Assembly: GCA_004359425.1 (NCBI GenBank)
Contig: PTEU01000001.1
Span: 376,929-440,928 of the forward strand
Reading direction: 5' to 3'
Origin: Ideonella sp. MAG2
GTDB lineage: Bacteria > Pseudomonadota > Gammaproteobacteria > Burkholderiales > Burkholderiaceae_C
Length of the DNA stretch: 64,000 nt
Of this stretch, positions 19,579 through 30,413 are shown piece after piece. Under the pieces are notes generated by a model that did not search any database, had not been told where the DNA came from, and saw only the letters and a program-made list of their open reading frames with translations. The position numbers and the translations under genes were made by a program. Every line of letters begins with the position of its first letter. The first letter of the stretch is position 1.

Positions 19579-22020
19579 ATCATCGACCAGGCAAGGCTGT
19601 TCTTCGCGGAGCAATTCGTGAAGGACACCCAAATGCTGCTGGATGCGGCCGTCGAGGGTGCTCGAAAATTAGTGGAGCTGACCGCCGAGCGCGCTGTGGC
19701 GCAAGCGCGCCGAGACATGTTTCAGGACATACAGCGCCACGCGGGTGCATGGCCGGCCCAGTTGGGTGAGGACTTGCGGGAGCGCGTCAACGCGGGCGAC
19801 TCCCTCAATTCCACGGCCACCGCCTTGGTGTCCTCGCTGGCCGTTCGGGTAGATTTGTCTTTGGTGGACGACGAAACAGTGGATCGGGACATCATCATGT
19901 CCCGCCTCTCTTTGGCGCTCCAAGACATTACCACCTGGGAGTACACCGATCTGCGAGCCCGTTTGGCCAAAGTCAGCCAACGGCCAGACTTAGACGATAC
20001 CGATGCCTTCAAGGCGCAAAACATCGCTCGGCTGCTGGTGAAGTCGTGGATGGCGGTAGGTTTGAGCCTCAAAACCTGGCAGGCCCTTGAACAGGACCTG
20101 CATAAGGCCTGTGGCCAGCGGCTGCTGGAGGCTTATCACGAAACCAATGCATGGTTGGTCGAGCGTGGTGTCTTACCTGAGGTGGATTTGCGGCCCTTTA
20201 TTCGCCGGGCTGAGGGGCACACCAGTGGGCGGCCGCAGCTAGAGGGTTTGACGGACGGGCCGACGAGTGGTGCATCCCCCAGCATTGGAGCCTACGGAGG
20301 CCAGGCTGGCTCACCATACACAACGGCCACCTACGGCGGCGGTTCTTCACCCTATGTGACTGGGACTTTTGATCCAGCACGGGTGGGTGAGCAAGCCGGG
20401 GGCTATGGCGGTGGCCAAGGCGGAGGTGGCTCCGGTGCGGCAGGGGGCGGCGGTGGCGGTGGCGTCCGTGGTGCAGCGGCGGCGGGCCGTTTGCCTCATC
20501 TGGACGATGAAACCCGGATGCTGACGCGACCGGCCCCAGCCCATTGGGGCGAGCCTAGCCCGGTAGGCGCGCATTTCAGCGCCATGATGGAGCGCCATCT
20601 CCCGGGATTCAAAGACACTTCCAGCCCACGAGCCCCATCGCAGCGCTTGGCGCAGGCCATGGAGCAGGTGCAGGCCAGGGTCGCGCTCCAGGTTGAGCAG
20701 CCCGCCACGGATACCCATGGCGATCCGACACCGTCGGTCTTGCTGCGCAATATCCGCGAGAAGCACGCCGACCTCAAACAAGCGGCATCCTCACCGGCTG
20801 AGCGCGCCACTATCGAGTTGGTTGCGCTCTTGTTTCAGGCCATCCTCACCGAAGACCGTCTTCCAGCCTCTTTGCGAGTTTGGTTTGCACGGCTGCAGAT
20901 GCCCACACTGCGGGTGGCCATTGCTGAGCCAGATTTTTTCTCCAGCGAAGAGCATCCGGCACGCCGCTTGATTGACCGCATGGGTGCTTGCGTGATGGGC
21001 TTTGAGGGTGATGCCGATGTGATTGGTTCCCCCTTAGAGACCGAAATCCGTCGCGTGGTGCAGGTGGTCGAGGCCTTTCCAGACACCGGGCGGCGCGTCT
21101 TCCAGACCGTGCTCAACGAGTTCGAGAAATTCCTCGAAGCCTATTTCCGCGACCACAACGACACCACGCGGTTTGCCGTGTCCTTGGCCGAGCAAGTCGA
21201 GCAGCGGGAAACCTTGGCCATCCAGTACACCATCGAGCTGCGCAAAATGCTCAGTGACGTGCCCGTCCAAGACGGGGTGCGGGATTTCCTATTCCACGTC
21301 TGGGCAGATGTATTGGCCACCTCAGCGGTGCGCCACGGTGCTCAGAGCGAAGAGGTGAGGCGTGTTCGCCATGCCGCCACCGAACTGCTGTGGACGGCCG
21401 GTGCCAAGACCTCCCGCGAGGAGCGGGCCGAGGTCATCCGCCGCTTGCCGCCCCTGCTGGCCACGTTGCGGCAGGGCATGACTTCCGCCGGCCTGTCGAG
21501 TCAACGTCAGGACGAATCTCTCAAGAGCTTGAACCTGGCCCTCGCAGCGGCCTTCGGTGCCCGTGCGGTCAGCATCAGCGAAGAACAACTCGATGCGCTC
21601 AAGCGCCGCTTGGAAACAATCGAAGAGCTCTTGCCCGACGAAGACTTTGAGTTGGATGAGTCTTGGGTGCTGGACGAAGCCAGCCATGAACAAGAAGGCC
21701 TGGAGGTCGTCAGCGACGGTGGCTCCATGCCAGGGCCACAAATGCTGGAAATGGCCGAACGCTTGCAGCCCGGTGAATCCTTCCATCTGGACTACCGGGG
21801 TCGTCAAGAACGGGTCCGGCTGGTGTGGCAGGGCATGAGCAAGCAACTGACCTTGTTCAGCGCAGCTAACGGGCGTTGTGTGCTGTTCCAGAAAGCACGT
21901 TTGGCGGCCTTCTTGCAGGCGGGCTTGTTGATTCCAGCCCAAGAAGAATCGCTCACCACCGCAGCCACCCGCAGCGCCATCAGCAAGATCAACGCAGACC
22001 CAGCGCGCTTGCTGGGCTAG
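19561..22020 (+). CDS. DUF1631-family protein, probably 5'-truncated, with Gly-rich linker
   Basis: Open frame extends upstream of the listed start (DGFVDEIIDQARLFFAEQFVKDTQ...); C-terminal PilZ-like segment; GGYGGGQGGGGSGAAGGGGGGG linker. Confidence 0.75.
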   Translation, partial: DGFVDEIIDQARLFFAEQFVKDTQMLLDAAVEGARKLVELTAERAVAQARRDMFQDIQRHAGAWPAQLGEDLRERVNAGDSLNSTATALVSSLAVRVDLSLVDDETVDRDIIMSRLSLALQDITTWEYTDLRARLAKVSQRPDLDDTDAFKAQNIARLLVKSWMAVGLSLKTWQALEQDLHKACGQRLLEAYHETNAWLVERGVLPEVDLRPFIRRAEGHTSGRPQLEGLTDGPTSGASPSIGAYGGQAGSPYTTATYGGGSSPYVTGTFDPARVGEQAGGYGGGQGGGGSGAAGGGGGGGVRGAAAAGRLPHLDDETRMLTRPAPAHWGEPSPVGAHFSAMMERHLPGFKDTSSPRAPSQRLAQAMEQVQARVALQVEQPATDTHGDPTPSVLLRNIREKHADLKQAASSPAERATIELVALLFQAILTEDRLPASLRVWFARLQMPTLRVAIAEPDFFSSEEHPARRLIDRMGACVMGFEGDADVIGSPLETEIRRVVQVVEAFPDTGRRVFQTVLNEFEKFLEAYFRDHNDTTRFAVSLAEQVEQRETLAIQYTIELRKMLSDVPVQDGVRDFLFHVWADVLATSAVRHGAQSEEVRRVRHAATELLWTAGAKTSREERAEVIRRLPPLLATLRQGMTSAGLSSQRQDESLKSLNLALAAAFGARAVSISEEQLDALKRRLETIEELLPDEDFELDESWVLDEASHEQEGLEVVSDGGSMPGPQMLEMAERLQPGESFHLDYRGRQERVRLVWQGMSKQLTLFSAANGRCVLFQKARLAAFLQAGLLIPAQEESLTTAATRSAISKINADPARLLG

Positions 22021-22087
22021 AGCTCGGCGAGCTGGCACGGGGCACCCTCAGCGCCTGAGGGGCGCGCATCTCGACCTTCAGCGTGCC

Positions 22088-22546
22088 TCAGTGGATCAAG
22101 CGATCTTCCGGTGCAACGAACAACTCGTCCAAGATCAGGGCATCGGGCTCTTCGCCCAAGCTCCAGAAGACCATCAGGACAATGACCTTCAGGTCGTCCA
22201 GCGCCAGTGGGCCTGCCCCGACTGCCCAGGCGCGGTCGATCACAAACTCGCGCAAAGCTGGGGTCAACACACCGGCTGACTCCAAAAAACTGATGAAGGC
22301 GATGGACTCGGAGCCCAGTTGCTCTTGCTCTTGGGGGGCGTAGAGCCGCAGGCTGCGCGAAGACGAGTTGTCCAGCAAGGCGCGCGACTGCGCGTGCCCA
22401 TTCAGGCCCGATAACCAGCTCAGCGCCTCCTGGATCTCCTCAGACTCAAACCCCACCGCCGACAGTTTGCGGGTGAGTTGATCGGGCTCAGGGCAGGCGT
22501 CAGGTCGCCAGTAGTTTTCGTACAGGTAGACCAGAACTTCAAACAT
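22088..22546 (-). CDS. smg: Smg-family protein (DUF494)
   Basis: MFEVLVYLYENYW...; next to dprA. Confidence 0.9.
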   Translation of the reverse strand: MFEVLVYLYENYWRPDACPEPDQLTRKLSAVGFESEEIQEALSWLSGLNGHAQSRALLDNSSSRSLRLYAPQEQEQLGSESIAFISFLESAGVLTPALREFVIDRAWAVGAGPLALDDLKVIVLMVFWSLGEEPDALILDELFVAPEDRLIH

Positions 22547-22590
22547 GATGCGGCCCACTATACCCGAGCCCGCCCGCCTGCGGCGTGGGC

Positions 22591-23715
22591 CTAAGCTTGG
22601 CCGCAGCGCTGAAAAAAACCGCCGGGCAAGCGAGCCACCAGGCCCGACAGCTCCAGCTCCAGCAGCTTTGCCGACAAGACCGACGCTGGCCAGCCCGTGC
22701 GTGCGACCAAGCTGTCCAAGGACATCGGGTCCTGCCCCAGCGCCGCAAGCACCGGGTCACTGACAGGGGGCTCCTCACGGCTCGGGGGCAGAGGCTTTGC
22801 CTCAGGCTGAGACCGCGGGCCGAGCAGGGCGGTTTGCGCGCGCAACTCCTGCAACACGTCCTCACCTGTCTCCACCAATTTGGCACCTTGTTGAATCAAG
22901 CGGTGGCAACCTTTGGCCACGGGTGAGTGGATGGAGCCAGGAATGGCAAACACCTCGCGCCCACATTCCGACGCCAGGCGTGCAGTGATCAAGGAGCCCG
23001 ATTGCACGGCGGCTTCAACCACCAGCGTTCCGAGTGACAAGCCCGCAATGATGCGGTTGCGCTGCGGGAAATTGGCGGGCAGGGGTGGTGTGCCAGGTGC
23101 AAACTCGGTCAGCAGCAAGCCCTCTTGGGCAATGCGCTCCCCCAGGCCTTGGTGCCGCCTGGGGTACAGCTGTTCTGGGCCGGTGCCCATCACGGCGATG
23201 GTACTTCCTCTGCCTCTGAGGCCGCCTTCATGCGCTGCGCCGTCGATGCCCGCAGCCAAGCCAGACACGATACAGAGCCCCGCATCGCTGAGATAGTGCG
23301 AAAAGGCGCGCGCATGCTCAATGCCCTGGGCTGTGGCATGGCGGCTGCCAACGACGGCTAGAGAAGGCTGCTGGAGCAGCGCAACCCGCCCTCTGCAAAA
23401 CAGCAAAAAGGGAGGATCTGCGGTTTGGAATAGGGCGGGCGGGTAGGCGGCTTCGCCTAAAGCAATCACCTGCGCGCCAGGGGTGTGGGCCTGCCAGTGC
23501 AGGCCCTGCTCAACGATTTGTTGGGCTAAATCGCTGGGCTGGGCCAGGGCTTTGGCGGCATCGGCCCCACCCACTTCTCGCCACGCCCCTGGGCCTGCGT
23601 CCAACACCGCTTGCGGCGACCCAAAGGCCGCCAGCAAGCGGCGCACCGCCGCGGCGCTCAGCCCAGCTCTGGGGTTGAGGGACAACCAGGCTTCCAGCTC
23701 CTTGCCGTCTGCCAT
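22591..23715 (-). CDS. dprA: DNA processing protein DprA
   Basis: VGSRHATAQGIEHAR...SGLAAGIDGAAHEGGL Rossmann core. Confidence 0.95.
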   Translation of the reverse strand: MADGKELEAWLSLNPRAGLSAAAVRRLLAAFGSPQAVLDAGPGAWREVGGADAAKALAQPSDLAQQIVEQGLHWQAHTPGAQVIALGEAAYPPALFQTADPPFLLFCRGRVALLQQPSLAVVGSRHATAQGIEHARAFSHYLSDAGLCIVSGLAAGIDGAAHEGGLRGRGSTIAVMGTGPEQLYPRRHQGLGERIAQEGLLLTEFAPGTPPLPANFPQRNRIIAGLSLGTLVVEAAVQSGSLITARLASECGREVFAIPGSIHSPVAKGCHRLIQQGAKLVETGEDVLQELRAQTALLGPRSQPEAKPLPPSREEPPVSDPVLAALGQDPMSLDSLVARTGWPASVLSAKLLELELSGLVARLPGGFFQRCGQA

Positions 23716-23730
23716 CCCAGCTCAGTCCGT

Positions 23731-24927
23731 TCAGGGCTGGCTGAAGCGATCGCCCGTCTGCACAGGCTGCTCGGCTTGCAGGATCAATGCGTAAGACACG
23801 CGGTTAAACGTACGGAACACAAACAAGGTGCCGTTTCGCTCATCGGGAATGGCCAAGGTGGCACGGTCTGCACTGGTCGAATCTTGCTTCACGCCGCCTC
23901 GGGCCCAGAGTGCCAAGACATGGCCGCGCTCCATACCATCTTGGGTACCACGATTGAGGGCCACGATCTGGTTTTGCCCGGCCACCCGGCCATCACCGTA
24001 AATCGAGATGATGCGGCCGTCCATCGGGCCATTCGGGCTGTGCGGCGCAAAGGCTTCTGTGTCGCGGGCAGGCAGGGGGGCCAAACGGACGCCCACATCA
24101 GCTTCTTCGCGCAGGCTGGTGACACGGATGCTGTGCGGTACGACCAAGTCTTTGCCGTCTGCACCCAAACCAGCACCCGCAGCGGCTTCACCACGGCGGA
24201 TCACCTCGGCCACGCCGACATGGCGTGCTTCATAGCCCAGGATTTGCCCAGATTGGGTGTCGCGCAGTGGCTTGGGAGCGCGGAACATTTGCCAGTTGCG
24301 TGCCGCGTCGATGTCTCCCCGCACATAGGCCACTTCACCCTTTGAGACCAGCATGCGTCCAGCTTGGGTGGCAACCACTCGGGGCGCTGCCTCCAACTCA
24401 TTGCCGTCAAAGACAACGGCATCGGTGAGGAAGGGGCCGATCAAATGCATGGGCACCGAGGTGATCGCACCCAGGGTGAGTGGCTCGGCGCGAATGCTGG
24501 GGCTCAGCTTGGTGACGCCGCTCTCAGCCGCGGAGCCGACATTGCCACCCACTTGGCGGCCCACACGCAAGACAGCCCGGCCGTCGGCGGTGCGTTCCAA
24601 GACCAAAATTTGCCCGGGGTAGATGAGGTGCGGGTTGCGAACCGTGGCTTTATTCATGCCCCACAGCTCGGGCCAACGCCAGGGCGATTTAAGGAATAAC
24701 TTAGAGATGTCCCACAGGGTGTCACCGCGCCTAACGGTGTGGCTGTCGGGGGCGTTAGCGGCCAGCTCAGACAGCGGGATGCCGGCGGCAGCCACCTTGT
24801 CTGCGGTGGCCTGCTGCTGGGCAGAGACGCCCTGCGCCATGGCAGGTGCGCCTGCCCAGAGCACGGAAAACATGGCGCTGAGGCCCAGCGAAATGGCAAA
24901 AATCGGACGACGATTGAATCGGCTCAT
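23731..24927 (-). CDS. LysM peptidoglycan-binding domain protein
   Basis: Signal peptide; HTVRRGDTLWDISKLFLKSPWRWPELWGMN...HLIYPGQIL. Confidence 0.9.
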   Translation of the reverse strand: MSRFNRRPIFAISLGLSAMFSVLWAGAPAMAQGVSAQQQATADKVAAAGIPLSELAANAPDSHTVRRGDTLWDISKLFLKSPWRWPELWGMNKATVRNPHLIYPGQILVLERTADGRAVLRVGRQVGGNVGSAAESGVTKLSPSIRAEPLTLGAITSVPMHLIGPFLTDAVVFDGNELEAAPRVVATQAGRMLVSKGEVAYVRGDIDAARNWQMFRAPKPLRDTQSGQILGYEARHVGVAEVIRRGEAAAGAGLGADGKDLVVPHSIRVTSLREEADVGVRLAPLPARDTEAFAPHSPNGPMDGRIISIYGDGRVAGQNQIVALNRGTQDGMERGHVLALWARGGVKQDSTSADRATLAIPDERNGTLFVFRTFNRVSYALILQAEQPVQTGDRFSQP

Positions 24928-25199
24928 GGTGTCTCGCTCCCGGGCAATGAGCCGGAATTTCTGGGCAGTGCAACAATTCCGGGTGTGTACCCCGGTGCGA
25001 TTCTTGACGGGGTGTGCACATAACCACCCGCTGAAATGCTGAGAAAGCTCCGCAAATTCTGCCCCTAAAGCCTTGATGCCGCAATGAAACAAGGGTCGCC
25101 AATGAGAAACCATTCGCGTCTTTGGCGGGCTTGTAGCCCACCCGTTGTGTCGCCTCAACATCCTGTCCTGGCCTTGTCGGGCCTCAACCGTGCTGACTC

Positions 25200-25712
25200 A
25201 TGGCTCTCCTGAACATTCTCCGCTATCCCGATCCACGCCTGCACAAGGTAGCCGCACCCATCGCCCAGGTGGATGACCGAATTCGCACATTGGCCGCCGA
25301 TATGCTGGAAACCATGTATGACTCCGAAGGGGTGGGGCTGGCGGCCACCCAGGTGGATGTGCATGAGCGCTTGATCGTCATGGATGTCTCCGAAGAGCGC
25401 GATCAGCCCATGGTGCTGATCAACCCTGAATTGGTGAGCGTCAGCGACGAGAAGGTCGTGGGTGACGAAGGCTGCCTGTCGGTGCCCACTGTTTATGACA
25501 AGGTGGAGCGCCATGCACGCGTCACGGTCAAAGCCTTGGATCGCGCCGGTAAGCCCTTCCAATTCGAGGCCGAAGGCCTGGCCTCGGTGTGCGTACAGCA
25601 TGAGATGGATCATCTGCGCGGCAAGGTGTTTGTGGAATACCTGAGCCTGCTCAAGCGTGAGCGCATCAAGGTCAAGATGATCAAGCGCACGCGAGACGAG
25701 CAAAAGCCATGA
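25200..25712 (+). CDS. def: Peptide deformylase
   Basis: [25 protein letters not shown] motifs. Confidence 0.97.
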   Translation: MALLNILRYPDPRLHKVAAPIAQVDDRIRTLAADMLETMYDSEGVGLAATQVDVHERLIVMDVSEERDQPMVLINPELVSVSDEKVVGDEGCLSVPTVYDKVERHARVTVKALDRAGKPFQFEAEGLASVCVQHEMDHLRGKVFVEYLSLLKRERIKVKMIKRTRDEQKP

Positions 25713-26500
25713 GCATGGTGGCTGGGGGAGGAGAATTACGGGTCGCTTTTGCGGGCACGCCGGAGTTTGCGGCGGTCGCTTTGAAGGCCATTCATGCCGC
25801 TGGCTTTGTGGTGCCCTTGGTGCTGACCCAGCCCGACCGGCCCGCGGGCCGCGGCATGAAGCTGCAGGCCTCGCCCGTCAAGCAGGCGGCGCTGGAATGG
25901 GGCGTGCCGGTGGCGCAGCCGCGCAGTTTGCGCCTGGACGGCAAGTACCCCGAGGACGCCTTAGCCGCTCGGCACGCCCTTCAAGCGGCCGCGCCCGATG
26001 TGCTGGTGGTGGCCGCCTATGGCCTGATCTTGCCGGCCTGGGTGCTGGAGCTGCCGCGCAGCGGTTGCCTGAACATCCATGCCTCGCTGCTGCCCCGCTG
26101 GCGCGGTGCGGCACCCATCCACCGAGCCATTGAAGCCGGTGACGCCCAAACCGGCATCACCCTGATGCAGATGGATGAAGGCCTGGACACCGGGGCCATG
26201 CTGGCCATGGAGCGCCTGGACATCCAAGCCCAGCACACCACGGCCAGCTTGCACGACGAGCTGGCGGCCATGGGCGGGCGCATGGTGGTGGCCGCCTTGC
26301 GGCAACTCTGTGCCGGGCCATTGGCCGCCACGCCGCAGCCTACCGAAGGCATCACCTACGCCCACAAGATCGAAAAATCCGAGGCCGCGCTGGATTGGAC
26401 CCTGCCGGCCGAGGTGATCGCCCGCCGCATCCGAGCGTTTGACCCCTTCCCTGGGGTGAGTTTTGACTGCGCTGGGGAGTCCGTCAAAGTCTGGCAAACT
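25709..26500 (+). CDS. fmt: Methionyl-tRNA formyltransferase, C-terminus missing
   Basis: Fmt core ([15 protein letters not shown]); ends at ESVKVWQ just before the htpX RBS. Confidence 0.9.
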
Positions 26501-26514
26501 AAGGAGTCACCGAC

Positions 26515-27369
26515 ATGTTCAATCTGATGAAGACCGCCATCCTGATGGCGGCCATCACCGCCCTGTTCATGGTCATCGGCCAGTTTTTGGGTGGGCAGAC
26601 GGGCATGCTGATCGCGCTGGCGGTGGCCGTGGGCATGAACTTCTACAGCTACTGGTTCTCGGACAAGATGGTGCTGCGCATGTACAACGCGCAGGAGGTC
26701 AATGCCCAGAGCGCGCCACAGTTCTACCGCATGGTGCAAGAGCTGGCAGAGCGGGCGCAGATGCCCATGCCACGGGTCTACCTGATTGACGAGCAAGCCC
26801 CCAATGCCTTTGCCACCGGGCGCAACCCGGCCAACGCGGCTGTGGCGGCGACCACGGGTATTTTGCGGGTGCTCAACGAACGAGAGCTGCGTGGCGTCAT
26901 GGCGCACGAGTTGGCGCATGTCAAGCACCGCGACATCCTGATCTCCACCATCAGCGCCACCATGGCCGGGGCCATCTCCATGCTGGCCAACTTCGGCATG
27001 ATGCTGGGTGGCCGCGACAGCGAAGGCCGCCCCGCCAACCCTTTGGTGTCCATCTTGGTGATGTTCTTGGCACCCTTGGCGGCCAGCGTGATCCAGATGG
27101 CCATCAGCCGCTCGCGCGAGTTTGAGGCCGACCGTGGGGGCGCGGAGATCTCAGGCGACCCGGCGGCCTTGGCCTCGGCCCTGCAAAAAATCCAGCGCGT
27201 TGCGCAAGGTGTGCCTCTGGAGGCGACCGAGCGCCACCCCGAGACGGCGCAAATGATGATCATGAACCCCTTGTCGGGCGGCGGGCTGCGGGGCTTGTTC
27301 TCAACCCACCCGGCCACCGAAGAGCGAGTCGAGCGCCTGCTGGCCATGGCGCAAAGCATGGGCCGCTGA
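26515..27369 (+). CDS. htpX: Membrane metalloprotease HtpX
   Basis: [12 protein letters not shown] zinc-binding motif and N-terminal TM helices. Confidence 0.97.
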   Translation: MFNLMKTAILMAAITALFMVIGQFLGGQTGMLIALAVAVGMNFYSYWFSDKMVLRMYNAQEVNAQSAPQFYRMVQELAERAQMPMPRVYLIDEQAPNAFATGRNPANAAVAATTGILRVLNERELRGVMAHELAHVKHRDILISTISATMAGAISMLANFGMMLGGRDSEGRPANPLVSILVMFLAPLAASVIQMAISRSREFEADRGGAEISGDPAALASALQKIQRVAQGVPLEATERHPETAQMMIMNPLSGGGLRGLFSTHPATEERVERLLAMAQSMGR

Positions 27370-27521
27370 GCGCCTCAGCCGACACGCCTCAGGTCCGACC
27401 GGCAACTAGGCTCAGTCGGATACAGGGTGTGACGCACCCTCAAGCACAGCAGGCCCAGGGCCGATAAAGCAGCAGAGGCACCTTGTGGGGTGCCCGCCCC
27501 TGGGTTCATCTGCACACCGCT

Positions 27522-27965
27522 ATGCGTTCACCCTTTCTGCCGCTTGCTTTGCTGGCCGTCAGCCTCACCTTGGGGGGCTGCGACATGCTGGGCATTGAGT
27601 CCGCCACCGTGGTGGCTGAGAAGCGTACGGCTGAAGGCAAGGCCCTGGGCGCAGCCTGCCGTCACGCGGGCCGGGCGATTGAGGATTGCTACACGCTGAA
27701 CAAGAAGTCGGACAAAGCGGCCATGTACACCGGCTGGCGCGAGATGGACGACTACATGCGTGAGAACAAGCTGGAACCGGTCATTCCGGTGGTGCCACGC
27801 GACCCGCCCAAACCCAAACCCAAGCCCCCCGTAGAGGGTGAGGAGTCTGAGGGTCATGCTGCGGGCGATGGCCACGCGGCGGACGACGGCAAGCCTGCTG
27901 ATAAGGCCGAAGACAAGGCCGAAGGCCACACGGCCCACAAACCCGCAGGCAAGAGCGCCCACTGA
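27522..27965 (+). CDS. Hypothetical lipoprotein with charged His/Asp/Lys-rich tail
   Basis: Lipobox LGGC; PKPKPK and (D/H/K)-rich C-terminus. Confidence 0.6.
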   Translation: MRSPFLPLALLAVSLTLGGCDMLGIESATVVAEKRTAEGKALGAACRHAGRAIEDCYTLNKKSDKAAMYTGWREMDDYMRENKLEPVIPVVPRDPPKPKPKPPVEGEESEGHAAGDGHAADDGKPADKAEDKAEGHTAHKPAGKSAH

Positions 27966-27995
27966 CGCACCTGCCCGCCATAGGACAATGGCGGG

Positions 27996-28727
27996 ATGCA
28001 CTCTTTGCCTTCCGTGCTGGCCTTGCGCCATCACCCTGAATTCGAACGCGGCGCTCGGGACATGGCCTCGGCCGCCCTGGGCATTGGTGCCTGGGGTTTG
28101 GTGACCGGCGTGGCCATGGTCAAGACGGGCCTGGGCGTACCGCTGTCATTGGCCATGACCCTGCTGGTGTTTGCCGGTAGCGCCCAACTCGCCGCTCTGC
28201 CCTTGATCATCGCAGGTGCGCCTGTCTGGCTGATTTGGGCCACCGCCGCCTGCGTGAACCTGCGCTTCGTGATCTTCAGCGCAGGCCTGCGGCCCTACTT
28301 CGCTCATTTGCCGCTGCAACGACGCTTGACCTTGGGCTATTTCACGGGCGATCTGAACTACATTTTTTTCCAACGTCGCTTTCCCGACCCCAAGCCCGCA
28401 GAGGGCCAGGAGGCCTATTTCTGGGGCAGCGTGGCCACCAATTGGGTGGCCTGGCAAACCTTCTCGGTGGTGGGCATCTTGCTGGCCAATGTGATTCCGA
28501 CGCATTGGGGCCTGGGCTATGCCGGGGTGCTGGCGCTGCTGGGGATCACGGCGTCCCTGCTGACCTCCCGCACAACCTGGGCGGCGGCCGGCGTGGCGGC
28601 AGTGGCGGCGGTGGCGTCTTACGGCCTGCCCCTCAAGCTACACATTGTGGTGGCGATTGTGGCGGCCATCGTCACCGGTTTGGCCTTGGAGCAATGGCAG
28701 CGCCGCCAGCGAGGCACGACACCATGA
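27996..28727 (+). CDS. azlC: AzlC-family branched-chain amino acid exporter
   Basis: AzlC-type membrane protein paired with AzlD. Confidence 0.88.
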   Translation: MHSLPSVLALRHHPEFERGARDMASAALGIGAWGLVTGVAMVKTGLGVPLSLAMTLLVFAGSAQLAALPLIIAGAPVWLIWATAACVNLRFVIFSAGLRPYFAHLPLQRRLTLGYFTGDLNYIFFQRRFPDPKPAEGQEAYFWGSVATNWVAWQTFSVVGILLANVIPTHWGLGYAGVLALLGITASLLTSRTTWAAAGVAAVAAVASYGLPLKLHIVVAIVAAIVTGLALEQWQRRQRGTTP

Positions 28728-29056
28728 ATGAATGGGTTGCGCTGTTGACGATTCTTGGCTTGGCGCTCATCACCTTGCTGAGCCGCAGCTTTTTCCTCAT
28801 CCCCAAGACCGACCTGCCTCTGCCAGACTGGCTGCGTGACGCCCTGCGTTACGCGCCTCTGGCTGCCCTGGTGGCCATCGTGGTGCCCGAAACCGTGTTG
28901 ACCCAGGGGCAGTTGATCCAGACTTGGCAGGACCCGCGCCTCTTTGCCGCTGCTGCTGGTCTCGCCTGGTACCTGCTGCGCAAAGGCATTCTGGGCACCA
29001 TCGTGTGCGGCACCACGGTGCTGCTGGTGCTGCGCCTGGGCTTGGGTTGGACCTGA
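28724..29056 (+). CDS. azlD: AzlD-family transporter subunit
   Basis: [25 protein letters not shown]...; overlaps azlC stop. Confidence 0.88.
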   Translation: MNEWVALLTILGLALITLLSRSFFLIPKTDLPLPDWLRDALRYAPLAALVAIVVPETVLTQGQLIQTWQDPRLFAAAAGLAWYLLRKGILGTIVCGTTVLLVLRLGLGWT

Positions 29057-29094
29057 TTTTTTGCTTTGTTTTTGAACCTCAAGAGGAGATTGCC

Positions 29095-30288
29095 ATGAAA
29101 GTGATTCGATTCGCCGATCTGGTGGCCCAAGGCCAAGTGGCCGGCAAGCGGGTGTTCATCCGCGCCGACCTGAACGTGCCGCAGGATGACGCCGGCAATA
29201 TTACGGAAGACACCCGTGTACGAGCCTCGGTGCCCTGCATCGAGATGGCGCTGAAGGCCGGTGCAGCGGTGATGGTGACCTCCCACCTGGGCCGCCCCAC
29301 CGAAGGCGAGTTCAAGCCCGAAGATTCACTGGCCCCGGTGGCCAAGCGTTTGGGCGAGTTGCTGGGCCGCGAGGTCAAGCTGCTGGCGAATTGGGTGGAC
29401 GGCGTGCAGCTTGCCCCTGGCGAGGTAGTGATGCTGGAGAACTGCCGCGTCAACAAAGGCGAAAAGAAGAACAACGAAGAGCTGGCTAAGAAAATGGCGG
29501 CGCTCTGCGACATTTTTGTGCACGACGCTTTTGGCACCGCCCACCGCGCTGAGGCCTCCACCTACGGCATCGCGCAGTTCGCGCCCATCGCCTGTGCAGG
29601 CCCCTTGCTGGCGGCCGAAATCGACGCCATCTCCAAGGCCCTGGCCAACCCGAAGCGCCCGCTGGTCGCCATCGTGGCCGGCTCCAAAGTCAGCACCAAG
29701 CTCACCATCTTGCAAGCCCTGTCCAAGAACGTGGACGGCCTGATCGTGGGTGGCGGCATTGCCAACACCTTCATGCTAGCCGCAGGCTTGAAGATCGGCA
29801 AGAGTTTGGCCGAGCCCGACTTGCTGGGTGAAGCCACAGCCGTCATCGCGGCCATGAAGGCCCGTGGCGCTGAAGTGCCCATTCCGGAAGACGTGGTCTG
29901 CGCCAAGCGCTTTGCGGCGGACGCTGAGGCCACCGTCAAAGCCGCCACCGACGTGGCCGACGATGACCTGATCCTGGACATCGGCCCCAAGACCGCCGCC
30001 AAGCTGGCTGCTCAGCTCAAGGCGGCAGGCACCATCGTCTGGAACGGCCCGGTGGGTGTGTTCGAGTTTGAAGCCTTTGAAGGCGGCACCAAGGCCATCG
30101 CCCAGGCCATTGCCCAGAGCAGCGCCTTCAGCATCGCCGGTGGTGGCGACACCTTGGCCGCCATTGCCAAGTACGGCATTGAGAAACAGGTGGGCTACAT
30201 CTCCACCGGTGGCGGTGCCTTCTTGGAGGTGCTGGAAGGCAAGACCCTGCCCGCGTTCGAGATTCTCAGCAAGCGCGCGGCCGCGTAA
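29095..30288 (+). CDS. pgk: Phosphoglycerate kinase
   Basis: [19 protein letters not shown] start in track (28924) too far upstream. Confidence 0.97.
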   Translation: MKVIRFADLVAQGQVAGKRVFIRADLNVPQDDAGNITEDTRVRASVPCIEMALKAGAAVMVTSHLGRPTEGEFKPEDSLAPVAKRLGELLGREVKLLANWVDGVQLAPGEVVMLENCRVNKGEKKNNEELAKKMAALCDIFVHDAFGTAHRAEASTYGIAQFAPIACAGPLLAAEIDAISKALANPKRPLVAIVAGSKVSTKLTILQALSKNVDGLIVGGGIANTFMLAAGLKIGKSLAEPDLLGEATAVIAAMKARGAEVPIPEDVVCAKRFAADAEATVKAATDVADDDLILDIGPKTAAKLAAQLKAAGTIVWNGPVGVFEFEAFEGGTKAIAQAIAQSSAFSIAGGGDTLAAIAKYGIEKQVGYISTGGGAFLEVLEGKTLPAFEILSKRAAA

Positions 30289-30413
30289 GCGCAACAAGCC
30301 CGGGGCCATGTGCCCCGGCTCATTGGGTCATGCAAAAACGGCATGATGTGGGCTTTGCGGATGGAGCGAGTGACGCTCGGGCCTACAGTGCCTCCTCCCA
30401 AGGAGACAAGCCC

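Noticed and set aside
20390-20490. Tandem G-rich repeat as CRISPR or minisatellite
   Set aside because: No regular repeat-spacer structure; it is the coding sequence of a Gly-rich linker
30297-30325. Hairpin after pgk as terminator
   Set aside because: AGCCCGGGGC/GCCCCGGCT stem has a bulge and no T-tract; support too weak
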